In this document: positions 35,306-49,266 of the stretch, piece after piece | Layout of the letters: each line of letters begins with the position of its first letter | How positions within the stretch are numbered: position 1 is the stretch's first letter | Assembly (NCBI GenBank): GCA_017590115.1 | Contig: JAGGNK010011114.1 | Span: 2,037,733-2,101,732, forward strand | Length of the DNA stretch: 64,000 nucleotides | Source: Montifringilla adamsi | Lineage: Eukaryota; Chordata; Aves; Passeriformes; Passeridae | Direction: 5' to 3' | The notes under the pieces: generated by a model | Told to the model about the DNA's origin: nothing | Database searches by the model: none | The model's input: only the letters and a program-made list of their open reading frames with translations | Translations under genes and position numbers: made by a program

Positions 35306-36179
35306 GTGAGTAAATGAGTCAGAAATTCAATGAGGTGAACCAGAAACAACAAATTTCTTAGGAAACTTCTCTTTTTCATCTGGAATTATTAATTTTTTGC
35401 ATTGATAATTCCTGATATCTTTTGGCAAAAAACTCTGAATAACCCTATATATCAAAAATTTGTATTGATGTCTTCATTATCTAAGCAAATCAATTAATCA
35501 GCTATTAGCAATCCCATTTGTTGTTGTCACAGTACTTCTCTGTGTCATGCACATATTTTTTTAGGGTTGTTATTTCAGTATAATGGATATACATTGAATA
35601 ATGTATATTAAAATAAATGTTATTCTTTCAGTAGAGTTTGATCAAATATTGTGAGCTTTTATGAAGAACTTCATCAGATTTGTTTAAATAATTTCAATTA
35701 TTTGCATTAGTAAAAAAAGATATTATATATAAAAATATAAGGGTTTTTCCCATGCTTTATCTCATAACATTAAGTTTTAGGAAAACATTGCTTTCTTATG
35801 CTGGATAAACTGAATTAATTTAGTTATCATGCAGCTACAGAACACAAAGCTAGTGTCAGATCCTGTGATATTAACGAGAACAGCCAGAAGCCAACACAGA
35901 GCTGGTAACCTCAGGGAAAACTGCGACCAAAACGAGTTGAAAATGTGGGAATCAAGCAATAATCCCAAAAAGGATGAAGCAGATCCTAACCTGAGGTGAA
36001 TCCCCAGCCTAAGCCTGAGGGACGAGCTGGGATAATGCATCCCTGCTGCAGCTCCGGCTGTGGCAGGCAGCTGAGGGACACCCGGGGGCTGTGTCTTGGC
36101 CAAGGAACTTGGAGAACTGGGAGCTGCCAATTCCAGCACTAAAGGTTTGCTCTGTATTTTGCATTGGAAACACCTAATT

Positions 36180-36245
36180 AATAATTATCTGCGGCGTCAA
36201 TAAATACTGATTTGCGCAAATGAAGACGTCACGTCCTCTGACCCC
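36180..36245. promoter_or_regulatory. Compact transcription-factor motif cluster
   Basis: Within about 65 bases lie a homeobox-type TAATTAATAATTA, a perfect palindromic C/EBP site TTGCGCAA at 36212-36219, and AGACGTCAC at 36224-36232, which matches the CRE octamer at 7 of 8. CpG dinucleotides are locally frequent in otherwise CpG-poor DNA. This is what a short enhancer could look like, but motif matches alone do not show activity. Confidence 0.3.
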
Positions 36246-36911
36246 GCTGTGGAAAGTACATCAGTGGTTCTGAGGGATGGGTAGGTATTTGCACTTTAAT
36301 TCATAATAAACTAAAAATTACAGAGAATAAAGGTAAAATCCTCAAGGAATTAATTGAAATTACAGGAGAAGCAAATATTAAGTAGAGTGTGAGAAATACA
36401 CCCTCATGATGCCATCAGTCATCATTGCCCACTGCCCATGGCAGGGAGGCAGCAGAGGGGCTTTATCTCTGGGTCTAAATTTATGTTAAATGGTGTTATG
36501 AGGAATTTTGCACCTCTAAGAGACTGCTGGATGCAGAGAAAAGCCACCAGAGCTGCCAGTAGCAGCAAAATATTCTAACTAAACCACGAGCCAAGGACCT
36601 GACTGCTCTGTCTTGATTTCTTTTGCACTTTCCCAGCTGGAGCATGACTTGGGATTCAGTTTTGTTCCTGTTTGTTCTCCCTGAGCGCCTGCCCCAAGGT
36701 GTCCAGCTGAAGACACCAGATAATCCTGCCTGTTAAATGATCTCCATGGTGAACACCAAACATTGCCCTGCGCCAAAAAATGTCACGGCCTTCACAAGGC
36801 CTGTGTTTCTATCTTGGCTGTTTTCAGAGGTCTAATCTTCAAACTATATTTTTTCATTTTCTCCCCTTAATTTCTATTTGAGATACATGAGTGTCCCAGA
36901 ACACTCTTACG

Positions 36912-37022
36912 CCTTTCCTTTCCTTTCCTTTCCTTTCCTTTCCTTTCCTTTCCTTTCCTTTCCTTTCCTTTTTTTCTTTCCTTTCCTTTCTTCTTTCCTT
37001 TTTTCCTTTCCCTTTTTTTCCC
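36912..37022 (+). repeat. (CTTTC)n microsatellite with impure extension
   Basis: About 11-12 perfect copies of a pentanucleotide (CCTTT/CTTTC) to roughly 36970, then impure T/C tract to 37022. It is a polypyrimidine stretch of about 110 bases, able in principle to adopt a triplex. The plus frame reading FLSFPFLSF repeats is a product of it. Confidence 0.97.
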
Positions 37023-40000
37023 CATCCCATTAATAGTCAGGATATTGTCACTGGCTTTGAAATACTGGGGGGAAAATACCCCAAAAACTCAGCCACACTT
37101 TTCTATGTACCTGCTTGTCTTTCATATGCAAAAATGCCTTTTTTCCATCCCATTAACACATATCAAACTGAACTTGAAAGCAAACATCAAAACACTGTTC
37201 AGAATATAACTTTTCACAGTGCCATAATATGTCTTGATTAAATACCCCAAGCTTTACAGATATCTGGGAAAAAAAAAAAAAGCAGAAAGCTTAAAAATAA
37301 AGGAGTTTAAAGCCTGAAGTACATCTGATGGATTTAGGTAGATATGTCTGAAAATTAAGCCTCAGTCTTCTCCAAGTCCCATAACTAAAGCTGCTTTGTA
37401 TTTCAGCCCTACAAAGAACTAAATAACCCACTGGCTACTGTCCTGCAAAGTCATTTCCTCTCTTTGTTTTCCATACTCGAATTTTCGTATCTTTTCCAAC
37501 CTTTTGTGCTTAGAATGAGTCAAGTCTGGCAATTTTTCCCAGAATGGCCCTTTTTTTTCCATAGATACAGTCTTTATTATCCTCCTTGACTCCATCTAAC
37601 ACAGACTCTTGTCAGTGCTCTCATAAATTATTATTTTTTGCGATTTTAGGACTGGTGACTGAAATAGATTCAGTGAGACAATTTGTGCTAAATTAACAGG
37701 TACTGCTGAGGAATAGCAGCATCTATTTCAAATTTTGAACGTGGTTCTCTATGGAAAACAGGAAAAACAGCCACTTGTTAATCAGTTTTAATTATCCTGC
37801 AGAGAAGAGGAATACAGCATCTCTCTTACAATTGGCCTCTCAGCAGAGAATACTACAGCTAATTTTTAAGTTAATTTTGCTGCAGGACCCTTCTGCTCCT
37901 ACCCTTGCTATTATTTGCTTATGGAGGTGATAAAAGGGAGAGGAAATAATCCAGCAGCAGGTCCCAGACATTCTGTTTGGAAAGAACTTTTCCCAGATTG
38001 GCCCTGCAAGAAAAATGACTGGAAATAGTGTGATTTGTTGATTGCATCTCCAATAGGCCAAGTCAGGGGTAAAGGATGAGCAATTCAAAATACAGAGAGC
38101 ATGGCCAATGTGCAAGCAAAGGCTTCTATTTTCAGGAAGACACATTTTTAATGCAGACCAAAAGAGACAGGAACACAGAAAGAAACAATCTGTTCATGTC
38201 AAAACAGAGGGACTTTGTGACTGCACAAATGAAAAGCTGAGGCAAGAGGAGAAAGGATAAAAATGATTATCTATCACTTCATTGTTTATATTATGCAAAA
38301 AGCAGAGAAAGAGGGGTTTGACATTCTGTGGGGCTGGGACAGGAAACCAGTACTTGCCCATTTCTAGGATATTTCAGACAAGTTCCATGCCAGCTGCCCT
38401 CTGCAGAGAAGGGAAATTCCCTGATTAATAAGGTTGCTGTTTTTCATCCCAAAGCTTCTCCTGTCCCAAAGTTCTCCGCTCAGAACATTACAGCCTTGTC
38501 TGTCCCACGCAGCATCTCTTCAGGGACAGCTCCCAGGGCCATCACAAACAGCCTGGCACCACCTGAGAGCATTCCAGATACACCAAACCCCACGGGAATT
38601 CTGTCACTTCTTCTAGCAGGGCTTAGAAATTATCCTGAAATTTCTTAGTCCCAGATGTTTTTGTAAATGTCCATCTCCATCTTGGGCCTGTCCTAAGGGG
38701 CAGATATTTGTCACGAGTGATAAACACATCCTTGTACCCACAGAGAAATAAAATGGATAAACAGGAGTTTTGGAGCTATTAATGTTATTGCCCTGAAAGG
38801 TGCTGTTCCAGTTTTGGGAGCTCTGACATTCTGCTGCTGTAATTAGATTCCCAGAAGTGCTGTCTACTGCTGGTGCCAAATGCCTGGTGCCAATTAGGCT
38901 AAATTCAGACCAATTATAAGCATGTGCAGTGCCCTCAGAGAGGCACTCACTGAATTTGTCCTAGGCAAAATGATCCCAAATTAAAACACAGAGAAATGGT
39001 CTTCTGACCCCTCCTCATCTTCTTTTCTCATCATAGTTCTTACCCAAAATAAGGTTTTTTAACACCAAAATGTGCTAGTGGCTCTGTGCCACAATGGCTG
39101 AATGCACTTTGGTCCATTGGGGCTTGGACCATCTGGAAAGGAATCAGAAACCCTTTGGAAAGGGAATGACATGGTCACACTGGCAGGTGAAATGGCCACC
39201 AGGGTGCCAGGGAGGTGGGACACTGAGCACAAAATCTGGTTTCATTAAAATGGCAGTTATTTAGTTACTCGAAAATTCAGGTCTTCATATTTAGAAATTG
39301 TTCATGCTTTAGGCTTCTCTCTCTTTTTTCTTCCTTCCTCCATATCCAGATAAAATTCTGTCAATTCGTTGTCTTTTTGTGTGAAATTATTCCTCTCTCC
39401 CCTCCCTACTGTGTAAAACCCAGTAAAAACAGATGTCCCCTGCACAAGCCAGGTGCTTCCCTGTCTCCTTCTCTTCTTGCATCACCACACTGCACTTGGT
39501 TCTTCTCATTTCCCATTTAAAAATAATTTACCCTGCCCCAGCCAAACCCAGCACAACATTGAAATTTGAATGATAACTGCAGACACAGACACATATATAT
39601 ATATATACAGGGGATTTTTGTGTAAAATACATATATTACTCTATTAGCCCTGAGCATGAATTGGGTTTTTCTGGTTAAACAAATTAAGAAAAATATTAGA
39701 AAGTGTAATAAAAGCAACAGGATTCAGTTCTGCTCCTGGGTCCAGCAGCCAGCCCCTGGTGCTGTTTAGGGTGTCTCAAAGGGCACTGGAGCCAGCCCAT
39801 AAATATTTTAGGAGATCATCACGACAATGACAGTGACATTGGGTCACAGAGCTCAGCAAGGAGCCAGGCTGCCCTGGAGAAAAGCCACAGAAGCAGAGTA
39901 ACTGTGATTGACCTCTATAAGGAGAAAACATCAGAGCAGCGGGCTCAGACCAGCATTGTTACATCACCCAGGCAAGGAGTTTTCAATTGTGGTCACTGGC

Positions 40001-40504
40001 GCTCGTGCAAGAGCGTGCAGTGAGAAAATGAGTCTTTGTTTTAAACACACCAACCACTTATTCCTTTTCAACCTCAGAACACAGCTTTTCTTTTCTTTTT
40101 TTTCCTTTTTTTTTTTTTTTTCCTGATGGCTCCCTGTTACACTGCTACATGGATTGGCTCTTGTTTGAATAAAACATAATCATTTTTTAAAATTATACAC
40201 CACAAATGCATACATGCATAGAAAGAGGAATGTGGTTTATGGCAGAGCCTTAGTGGCCTCCAGCCTTTCCAGGATGGTTTTTCTGACCAGAATAGAAAAA
40301 GAATTAACAATGCCCAGCATATGGACAAATCCTGATTCTGTCCTGAACTAGATACAGATTTTTTGCCTCCAAATACGGGTATAAAACCATATTCTGTGTT
40401 TTGGTTCTCTCTTTTAATGGGGCTAAATAAAAACTGCATGGGTATAATGGGGATGGAATTTAAAGGGGTACAATTTGAATGGGCTCTGAACAACCTCAAA
40501 GCAA
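37023..40504. other. Non-coding stretch
   Basis: AT-rich unique sequence with a short (AT)n at 39593-39607 and a T run near 40106-40121. No transposon, RNA gene or convincing frame recognised. Confidence 0.55.
39593..39607. repeat. (AT)n short run
   Basis: Seven and a half AT units within ACACATATATA sequence. Confidence 0.9.
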
Positions 40505-40700
40505 AGTTCATTTCATCCCACCCCTGCCATGGGCAGGGACACCTTCCATTAGCCCAGGATGCTCCAAGCTCCAGCCTGGCCTTGGACACTGCCAGGGGCA
40601 GCCACAGCTTCTCTGGGAACCTGTGCCAGGGCCTGCCCAGCCTCACAGGCAACAATTCCTTCCCAATATCCCATCTAAACCTACTCTATTTCAGTTTAAA
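40505..40700 (-). mobile_element. CR1 LINE 3' part, minus orientation
   Basis: The plus strand shows CR1 antisense blocks in order: CCATGGGCAGGGACACCTTCC, CCAGCCTGGCCTTGGACACT, GCAGCCACAGCTTCTCTGGG, CTGTGCCAGGGCCTGCCC, CCTCACAGG and ATCCCATCTAAACCTACTCT. The last bases of the CR1 3' end are missing on the left, and the rest of the element on the right. Confidence 0.92.
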
Positions 40701-41943
40701 TAACATGTAATAACAACGCAGAGACTTTGGAATTCATTCCTACTCAATAGGTGTCATTTTGGTCTCCCTCTAGCTGCTTCTGCCAAAATATTAGAGTATA
40801 AAATCTATAGCAATGACATGTAATATGCTAACTGTTACATATATTTTTCCTCAACCATTAATTTCTGTGTACTAAGTTGCATATTTTGGCAGAATTTTTA
40901 AGTGTGCATGATTTAGAAATTGCAGTATAATATGATCTGGCCACGTGAAATGGCAACATTTGGGACACTGATCAGACAAAATCAGTAAATGGTTTAAAAT
41001 AGGTAGTTCCAGATTTAAATATAATACAGAACACCAACCATATAAATTTAGTCCTAGCAGGTTAACAAAAGAATTCTTTATCCTCTTTATATGCACGCAA
41101 ACACATTCATCCACTACTGTTTCCATAAAATAAACAATATTAAAACTAAACCTCTCCTTGAGTGGCAGTGGGATCTTAAAAAGATTTTACTGATTTTGCT
41201 GAGTCAGAAAATGGTCCTTTAAAGTAAAAACAACACATGGATATAAGCGTTGAAAACAAAATTTCTCAGTTAAGATTTTATTTTAATATTTAAGATCCAG
41301 TGTGCAGAGCTGAAGAAATCATTATTCTGGAATAATAAGTGGTATTTATTGTAAATGTATAATGTAGATATGGCTACTTTTCAATTTGAGCTGCTGCATG
41401 TACACATGATAATGACATGGATATTCTCAGTTATATAGGCGTGCACACCAAAGGGGAAAAAAGCACATTACTGCAGCTACACATATTTTTCAGAATAGGG
41501 AAAGGTTTTTGTTCAGACTCCAATAATTCTGGTGGAAATACTCTGCAAGGCAGGCATGTTTCCCATTAACCTAAATTCTGTCAGCCCCCCCAGAAGGCAC
41601 ACTGCTGAGAAATGACTTCATCCTGCACCCTTCAAACCCATCACCCCACGTATCTGCTCGGGAGCCTGGGTATTGTAACCAGCTAACGTTGAAATGCCAG
41701 CCTAATTACCTTGTAGAGCTATTTGTTTGTTCTGGAAAACTAATCCACGGATTCATGTTAATTCACAGACAGCAAGTCTGAGATCCTCATGACAGGCTCG
41801 AGCCAGAGCACATTAAAGTCAAAGAGAGTTCATTGACGTCAAAGGATTTCGGATCAGAAGCTAAAATAAGGTATTACAGCTCAGCAGTGAATAACACTTT
41901 TGTTAGGCCTTGTTCTTCTTGGTGGGTGAGGGGAGGGATTGTC

Positions 41944-42042
41944 TTTTTATCTTTCTTCTTCTTCTTCCTCTCCTTTTTTCCTGGTATTCCTTCCTTCTTC
42001 TTTCCTTCCTTCCTGTTTCTCTCTCTTTTTCTCAGCAGACTG
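41944..42042 (+). repeat. Polypyrimidine tract
   Basis: About 100 bases of nearly pure C/T, with (CTT)n and (CCTT)n parts, ending TTTTTCTCAGCAG. The end is also a good splice acceptor, but no open exon with a clear donor follows, so I list only the tract. Confidence 0.85.
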
Positions 42043-44937
42043 GCATGAGCGCATTGTTTTCACTGAAATTGAGTGGAGTTGTGTTATGGACACAACAGTA
42101 GTAGAAACAGCTCAAATATGGCCAGCTACTGAGCATCCCTATGGAATGATCCAAATTCCAAGCTGTGCTACCCTTAAACAAACGCCCTCAGCTGATTGGA
42201 ATTTCTCACAGGCTGCAAAGCAGAAGAGCTCAGACACTAAGGGCTGAATTCCCCTGCAGCCACATGTCTGAAGAGATATTTGTATATTTAAAGCAAATCC
42301 ATAGGCCTCGTGAAATCCTCACCGATTCCAAGGAAAACATTGGGGTTTATGCAATCCTGACGTTATACTCCATTACACAGCCCAAACAGGGGCCAAAAAT
42401 ATCTGAAATAGTGCAAATAGGAGCTGTGAGATCCAGAGGGCACCTTGCAGAGTTTGTTCAGATGTTTGTAGCGTACCTCTGATGACTTCTAGATCCAGGA
42501 AGGTTTCTTAGCAAGACTTTAGCACAGCTCAGCCCTTTCCTGACACCATCCTGTAAAAAAATTGCTGAATGTAAAAGAATATTATTTTGTCCTTTTGTAT
42601 TCACCATACAATTGGTAAAATTACCCTTGGCTTGCAAAGGAGTCTCTTTTCTTTGAACATGAGAGTAAATACATTGTTTTTTCTATCCTCTTCCAGAGGC
42701 TCAGCTGGCTGACAATCCTGACATTGAATAACTAAACCACTGTGTTCCAAAGCTCACCCATTTCGGGTTTTTTTAGTAACTGCCTCTGTGAAGAAACAAA
42801 TATTGTCCTAATCAACTCTTGGGATGCATTGAGATCCAGCTGTGGTTTTCATGTGATCTCTAACATAAGAGAGCTTTTTTTGAACTGGGTTTGTCCACAC
42901 GTGAATATAAACATTAATTTCTGCTCCTATAATTTCATTTCAATTCAGAAACAGTATTTTCAGAGATGCCTCCAAAAGATTTATAAGAAATATGAAATAT
43001 CTTAAACTGGACCCCCTGCATGTATCAGATACAGTATCCTGCTTTTGTTTTTTTTTTTCATTTATTCTCTATAATAGTGTCTAATTGCATCTATTAATTA
43101 TTCAAACCTCTCAAAACCTTGCACATAAAAAACTCCCAGTTGCATGAAGAGAAGTTACTCATATCCTGCAGTAGAAAATGCCTCCTTACTTACATTTTCC
43201 TGTAGGTTTTTCCTCAAAAACTCAAGATTGTTTACTCTAACATAAAACCAAGAAAATCATCATTTAGCTTTTGGGACAAACTTTTTTTCTCATCTGGCCT
43301 TTGACTTGGAGTGCAGCAGTGTAAAAGTGGTGAGATAGAAGAGAAATAAGTAAAAATTTGTGTTTAACAACACAAAGCCAGCTTCTTATGTGGTTTCTCT
43401 GCTCGTTTGGGGAAGCATCTCACTGCACAATTACATCTACTAATGGCAATAAGTGATGATTTTCAATCTGTTCTCAATAAAAAAATAGACTTGAGCTGAG
43501 TGACTAAAATAAATATTACGTATACAAATATATTTGTACATTATTAAAGGCATATGTATTACTTGCCTTTTTAGTTTGCTGAGATCTCCCATTACTTTTT
43601 TTCTATCTTTTTTTTTTTTTTCTGGAATTCTATGACTTCCTGAAGAGTTGGCAATCAGAGGTTTTGAATTTTATGGAGTGGGCAATTTCTTCTTAGTTTT
43701 AATTCTCTCTTGATTAAATCTTTCTGGTGGTTAGATCTGCATGCAGGGGGATGGAAAGCAATTTCAAGACAGATGTCCCTTTTCTTTCATCCCCATGAAA
43801 CTCTTCCATATGGAGAATGTCAGAAGCCTGGCCACCATTCAAAAGTCACTGGATTTTATGAAGCAGGGGCAGAGCCATATTTAAGTAGTGCCCAGAGTCA
43901 GCTCTGGCTCCTTCCAAGGGAATAATTTCACTGATAAATCTTTATTCATCTTGTTCCACTGATAAATCAGTACTGAGTATGAATTCTTTTAATACAAAGA
44001 ACAGGTAATGCTGCTGAGTGAGGAGTTTTCAGCATCTTTGGACTGGAATTGCAGTGGTTTTCCCCAAGTGGATGTAAAATACATAGCAAGTTTAAGAATC
44101 TTCTTACATTATCTCTCAAATTCTCTCTGGCTCAATATAAAAATCTATTTGAGTGATTTCAAACAGCTTAAAAGAGAGATCCAGCCTCCTACTTCTTATC
44201 TGTGCTAACACCATCATCCACCATGTTTAGGAAATTATTATTTTGCAAGGGGATATTTTCTTCTAATAGATTAAAAAAAATGTTTTCTGTCTGCGATAAT
44301 AAAGTTTAATAAGGAGGAAGAAGATAATTTCTTTTTTTAATCAGGACTTCTCTTGATTCTTATTTTAAATTCAAACTGCAAGATACCCTTTAATTCAATA
44401 TTAATTCAATACTCTTTAATTTACCTTTAATTCAATGATGCTGGATGAAACCTGGGAGAAGTCTTTGCATCAACAGTGCTGACTCCCTAAACAAAACACT
44501 ATCTGAGCCACGTGCTCACAAATATCTGGGAGATAAATTATGGGGATGCATTTTTCTGCCCAGATCTTCTCACTGCCTGCCTTGGAGTCCTCCAAGTGCT
44601 GGTAAAGTGTGAAAGTAATTTAAGGTTGCTCAAAGGCTGCCTTTACTTTATAACTTGGTGTTGGCTCTTTGCTGAGAGCCAGTTATGGATAAGCTTTGCT
44701 TGTTTATTTCCTGCTGGCATCAGAGGATAACCCAAAGCTTATTAAATTACTAAATGCCTGGCATGACAGCTTCCTATACCTCATCTTGGTAGGGGCTGAA
44801 CTCTGAGTGAAGAGAAATGATCACCAGCTTGAAAAATACACTGCTGCTTTTGTCCCACAAAATGCACTGTGCCCACTGCCGTGCCCATGAGTGACGCTAC
44901 CAAGCTCCAATATCGGGAAGTGACTGAAATGCTGAGC

Positions 44938-44957
44938 AAAAAAAAAAAAAAAAAAAT
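44938..44957 (+). repeat. Poly(A) run, 20 bp
   Basis: Twenty A. No retrocopy signs beside it. Confidence 0.85.
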
Positions 44958-45457
44958 CCATCAAACCACGGCTTTCATGTCTTAGTTGTCCAGTCCTTGG
45001 ATCTGCTGCAAATATTCCCCACAAAAAGAAGCACTTGACTGCCTCAGCCCCCAGCTAAAATTGTCCAGATCAGACAAAGTGTGTTCTTGACTAAAAAAAA
45101 AAAAAACAAAACAAAAAACCCACACCCACATAAATTATTGCTAAAAATCAGCAGTTTGTGGTGAGGACCTGAGAGCAAGGTTTCACCCTTGGAAGCTGTA
45201 AGCAAGTAATAATTAGATTTCCAGGCCTTGCTGTGGCTCTTTGCGGGTTTTTCAGTCTCAAGGAGTGTAACTAACCCGTAAATGATCTGCTGCAGCCTCA
45301 GGAAGCAAACTGAACCGACGTGTAGGGGATTTAGACCATTTCCATAAATACATTTAAAAACAAAAATGATGGGTGTTTTCAAACAGGCCTCGAGTGAAAA
45401 AAAAAAAAAGAAAGGAAAAAAAGAAAGAGATTTTGAGGGCCTGTGCAATCTCTGCAG

Positions 45458-45573
45458 ATGATATCTTCTCCATATGTGCCCCAAGTGCACTCCAGCCAAG
45501 GAGCTCTCTGACGGAATCTCGCAATGTGCCTCTGGACCGGGATGGAGAGAGCACAGCTAAAATTCCTGGCTAG
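45458..45573 (+). other. Terminal-exon-like segment, unassigned
   Basis: After TGTGCAATCTCTGCAG the frame uses two bases to finish a codon, then runs 37 codons to TAG at 45571-45573. The peptide contains SSLTESRNVPLDRDG and has a balanced, charged composition. CpG dinucleotides (GACGG, CTCGC, ACCGG) are locally more common than around it. The other strand is also open over the same bases, so the evidence for coding is modest. It is not a family I recognise. Confidence 0.17.
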
Positions 45574-48500
45574 GAAATACATCACTTATAAACAAACCTG
45601 CTCCAGGAAAAAAGTCATGGAAAGCGCTGAAAGCAGTCACATGGCAATGCAAGATGTCAGCAAATGTCTTTCTTTTTACCCCAAAAAAAGCTGAAAGTCA
45701 GCGTGATTGAATGTCTCATGCCTGCTTCCTTATCAAGAGTATTTTTGCTTGCCATTTATATGAAAAAGTACCCTATAAAATTAGGAAAAAAAAAAAAAGG
45801 AAAAGAAAAAACAAGGCTACTCTCGCTGTGCTAAATCACTAAATCAACTCCAAACTGCATTGGCTGCAGTCTCAAGCCAAGACCGGGTAGGATCTGATTA
45901 TTAAAAGATGCCTCTGCCCAAATTAAGGTGCAAATGAAACCATAGGCCAAAGTAAATAATATGGATTTTATTTAACAGCAAATGTGATGAGGAGAGAGAT
46001 GGGGGGAGAGAGAGACACAATGAGGAGGAAGAGAGACACCACCATGTGAGTTCCTGCAGCATCCCTGCAGTGACCCTGAGATTTCTTTATCATTTTTACT
46101 TGATTTCTCTTCAAAAAGGTTCTAAGACATGTCAAGAATTTAAAGTTCCAAATGGAACATATTCTTGAAGATTCAATTTTTTTTACTGTGTACTAAAAAT
46201 ATATATTTTAAATGCTTCACAAAATTTAATAAGAAAGTGGTAAAGGTCTGGAGCAAGAGGGTAATTTTAATCCACTGTTCCTGTGTCATGATGAAATTAG
46301 ATTTCTTGTTCTCCCAGCTGAAAAATAAGCTATGAACAAAAACAATTAGGTATTTCACAGGCTGATTCAGATGCAGAATATCTCAGAACAGCTTGGAAAT
46401 TCAAAGCTCAAGCATTATATACTCCACTTTTCACCTTTAACATTTACCATTCCAAAAAGCAGCCTGGGCCCCTCTGTGGATGCTCACACTATTAGGCACA
46501 ACAAACATCCAAAGAAGCAACTGGAAAAGGGCAAAAGGAACTCAGAACTAAGTCAGTAAGACCTGAGCCAAAGAGGACAGCAGCTGTTATTTGGTTATTT
46601 GTGTTAGCTAAGTTGTATAAGTGGCAGATCATTTTCCACCCTAACACAATTATGTACTTGCAGAAGTTGTTGTTGTTGCTTTTAATTGTCCGAGGATGGT
46701 TTAATGCTATTAGCAGGATATCTCCAGTCTTTAAAAAGGAAATTAAGATTGTGAAATGCTGCATGATTGTGGGAGGGAATATATTGTTGTTCCACTGCTG
46801 GATTTCACAGAGAATAGTTCAACAATGAATTTTGCTATATCATAATTAAATTTTCAGTGGAAAAATACAAGCATGCCAGTGGAGGTGTCTTGATTTACAT
46901 CAGAGAGTCATGTGACTCTAAAAGCTTCTTAGAGCCATAAAATACTCTGATATTTAGGACCTTTCCAAATCTTCATGACAGAGCTCAGATTGAGCATTAT
47001 AATGTTGTGAATTTCTACAGATCATATTTTAATCATCATAAATATTTCCGAGTACTCCAAAAGAAAGTCATTATCACTTGTTCTCATGTAACAGTGACTT
47101 AGGATGCAAGCTCAATAAAGTTATCACCACTGCAAAGCCATTTCATTATTTTTATTTCAGCATACAGGGTAAGAACAGCACTGGTAGTGGAGACATCAAG
47201 GTCTGAGCTCTCTGTTCTTAATCCAACAGTTCTCTTGTCTGAATTACAGTTTTGAAGGTCATGACTGAGCAGAACAACTTTAATACAAGTTCCCATCAAG
47301 TTCTGCCTGTTTCCTCGCCTCAGCTGCCAGACTCCACATGTAGCTCACATCCACCAGCCTCAGGGCAAGCAGGTCAGGTATTTTATAGTTCTTTTCTAAA
47401 ATTTGTTAAATCAGTCCAGCTTCTTCAACAAAACAGCTGAAAGAGGTCCTGTCTTTAAAGCTGCTGTAGTATCATAATGAGATGGAAGAAGGTTCAGTTG
47501 TTCATGGCCATCAAAGTTTCAAAACATGTTTACAGTGACAATTCAAACTAAAAATTAAACAAGTTTCTTACATAAGAAAGGAAAATGTTTTGGGAAAAGT
47601 GAATAGGGCATTTTCAAACCTACAATGTGCCCTTACAGAGATTACATGAGGAGTTTAATGAAGTGTACTTTTGAATACTCCAAATTTTCCAAGACATGGG
47701 TGGAACTGGAAAACTGTTCAGTTCAAACCATTACAGGCAGAGGGGAGAGAAGAACACTTTTTACCAATTAACAGCTTCTTTCCAGTTGCAGTTGATAATT
47801 ATTGTGAGTTTGTAGAGTTCAAGAAAATCAAAGGCCTCTGCAATCAGTCCTGACAAATATTTTTCTTGGTGTGCTCTATCACTTGGACAATCTGCTTGTA
47901 GTTCACCTATTACTTTCACGTACTACATAGTTAATATATAAGATTGTTTTCCAAATCCCATCTGTATATTTTGTATATTTTTTTATTTGTAAACTTCTTC
48001 CTACATAAAGACCACCAATATCTTGCCAACCACAATTTCACCAGCTGTTTCTTAAACAACAACAAAAAAAAACCCACAAAAAACCCAAAACTAAACCAAA
48101 AACCAAAGGTGAGCCCTGGTCAGGTACTGCTCCCCAGTGGTCCCCAAAGGACAAAGTGATGACCCATGGCTGAGGGAATCAGGAATTGTTCAACTGCAGG
48201 ACCTGCTCTGTGGATAAACAGAGGACTTTGCCCTCACAGTTTTGAAGTTTGGATCTTCTCACATCCAGATGTGGTAGCCTGTGTCAATATTTGAATTTTT
48301 ACCATGTCTACCCAACCGTTTCAGCTCTCCCCACTATCTCACATAGGACCAGGGTGAATTTAAAAGCACACCCATGACCCCCTCACAGTACATTCTCCAG
48401 TGCAATTCCAGTGCTGAGTGTAGCTCCAACTTGGCTTCTGATTTAGATTAAAATAACCAAACAGACACACAGCTTAACCTATTGCCAAACTAAGGATACA

Positions 48501-49216
48501 AGGAACTTTTCTCCCTAGGGAATTCAGCCGTGCAGATGTCCAGCAAGGAACACCACGGAGGTCACCGTAACACCTGCACTGAGACTGGCCTGATGACAAC
48601 TTTTATCTTCTTCCTCTGCTCTCCTCCCAGGCTCTGGCTCTTGGATCTTCACCTGGGCTCCAGCCCCATGCCCCGGGGTCACAGAGGAGAAAGTGGAAGA
48701 TCAAGGGACACAATCCTGACTCTCCTAAACCCCAGGCTGTTGTCCCTCCTACTCATGGCTGTCAGAGGCAGTTGGGAAACCTACTGAGCTGCTGCTAATC
48801 TCCAAAGAGCCTCTTCCAAACCACACGGTCCTGGCTCTGACTTCACAAAAATCTCCCAGTCCAGCAAAAGTGAGGCTTCTCCAAGCACCAGTCCCAGTCA
48901 CAAATTGTGGTTTCTCGTAGGTGGAGGCACCGTCAAAGGCTTGGCTGGGCCTGGTGCCTTCCTGGCCTTCCCAACAGCCACGGGAAGAACTTTGGGAAAG
49001 GAAGAGCACCAGAGATGTCACTGCACAGGCTGAGGGGGACACACACAGAGCACAAAACCTTTCACAGGGTGTGGGGTGTTCTTCCCTGCAGCTTTTTATA
49101 CTTTTGGGTGAAAGGTGGCAGCCACGAGGCCTCTCCCTGCTTGCAGCGGCAAAACATCAGAGGTCACGCACACGGATCCTTGGGAATTTATCTGCCACTG
49201 CCAGTCCTGTTAGGAA

Positions 49217-49266
49217 CAAATAATCAGTATTCCAAATACTCCATATTTCAAATAATCAGTATTCCA
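49217..49266 (+). repeat. Direct repeat, 18 bp twice
   Basis: CAAATAATCAGTATTCCA occurs at 49217-49234 and again at 49249-49266, a period of 32 bases. It looks like a small tandem duplication. Confidence 0.9.

Larger units (their letters stand above)
34953..36911. other. AT-rich stretch with one motif cluster
   Basis: Very AT-rich from about 35340 to 35800. It contains the exon-like segment 35227-35305 and the motif cluster at 36180-36245, listed separately. Nothing else is recognised. Confidence 0.5.
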
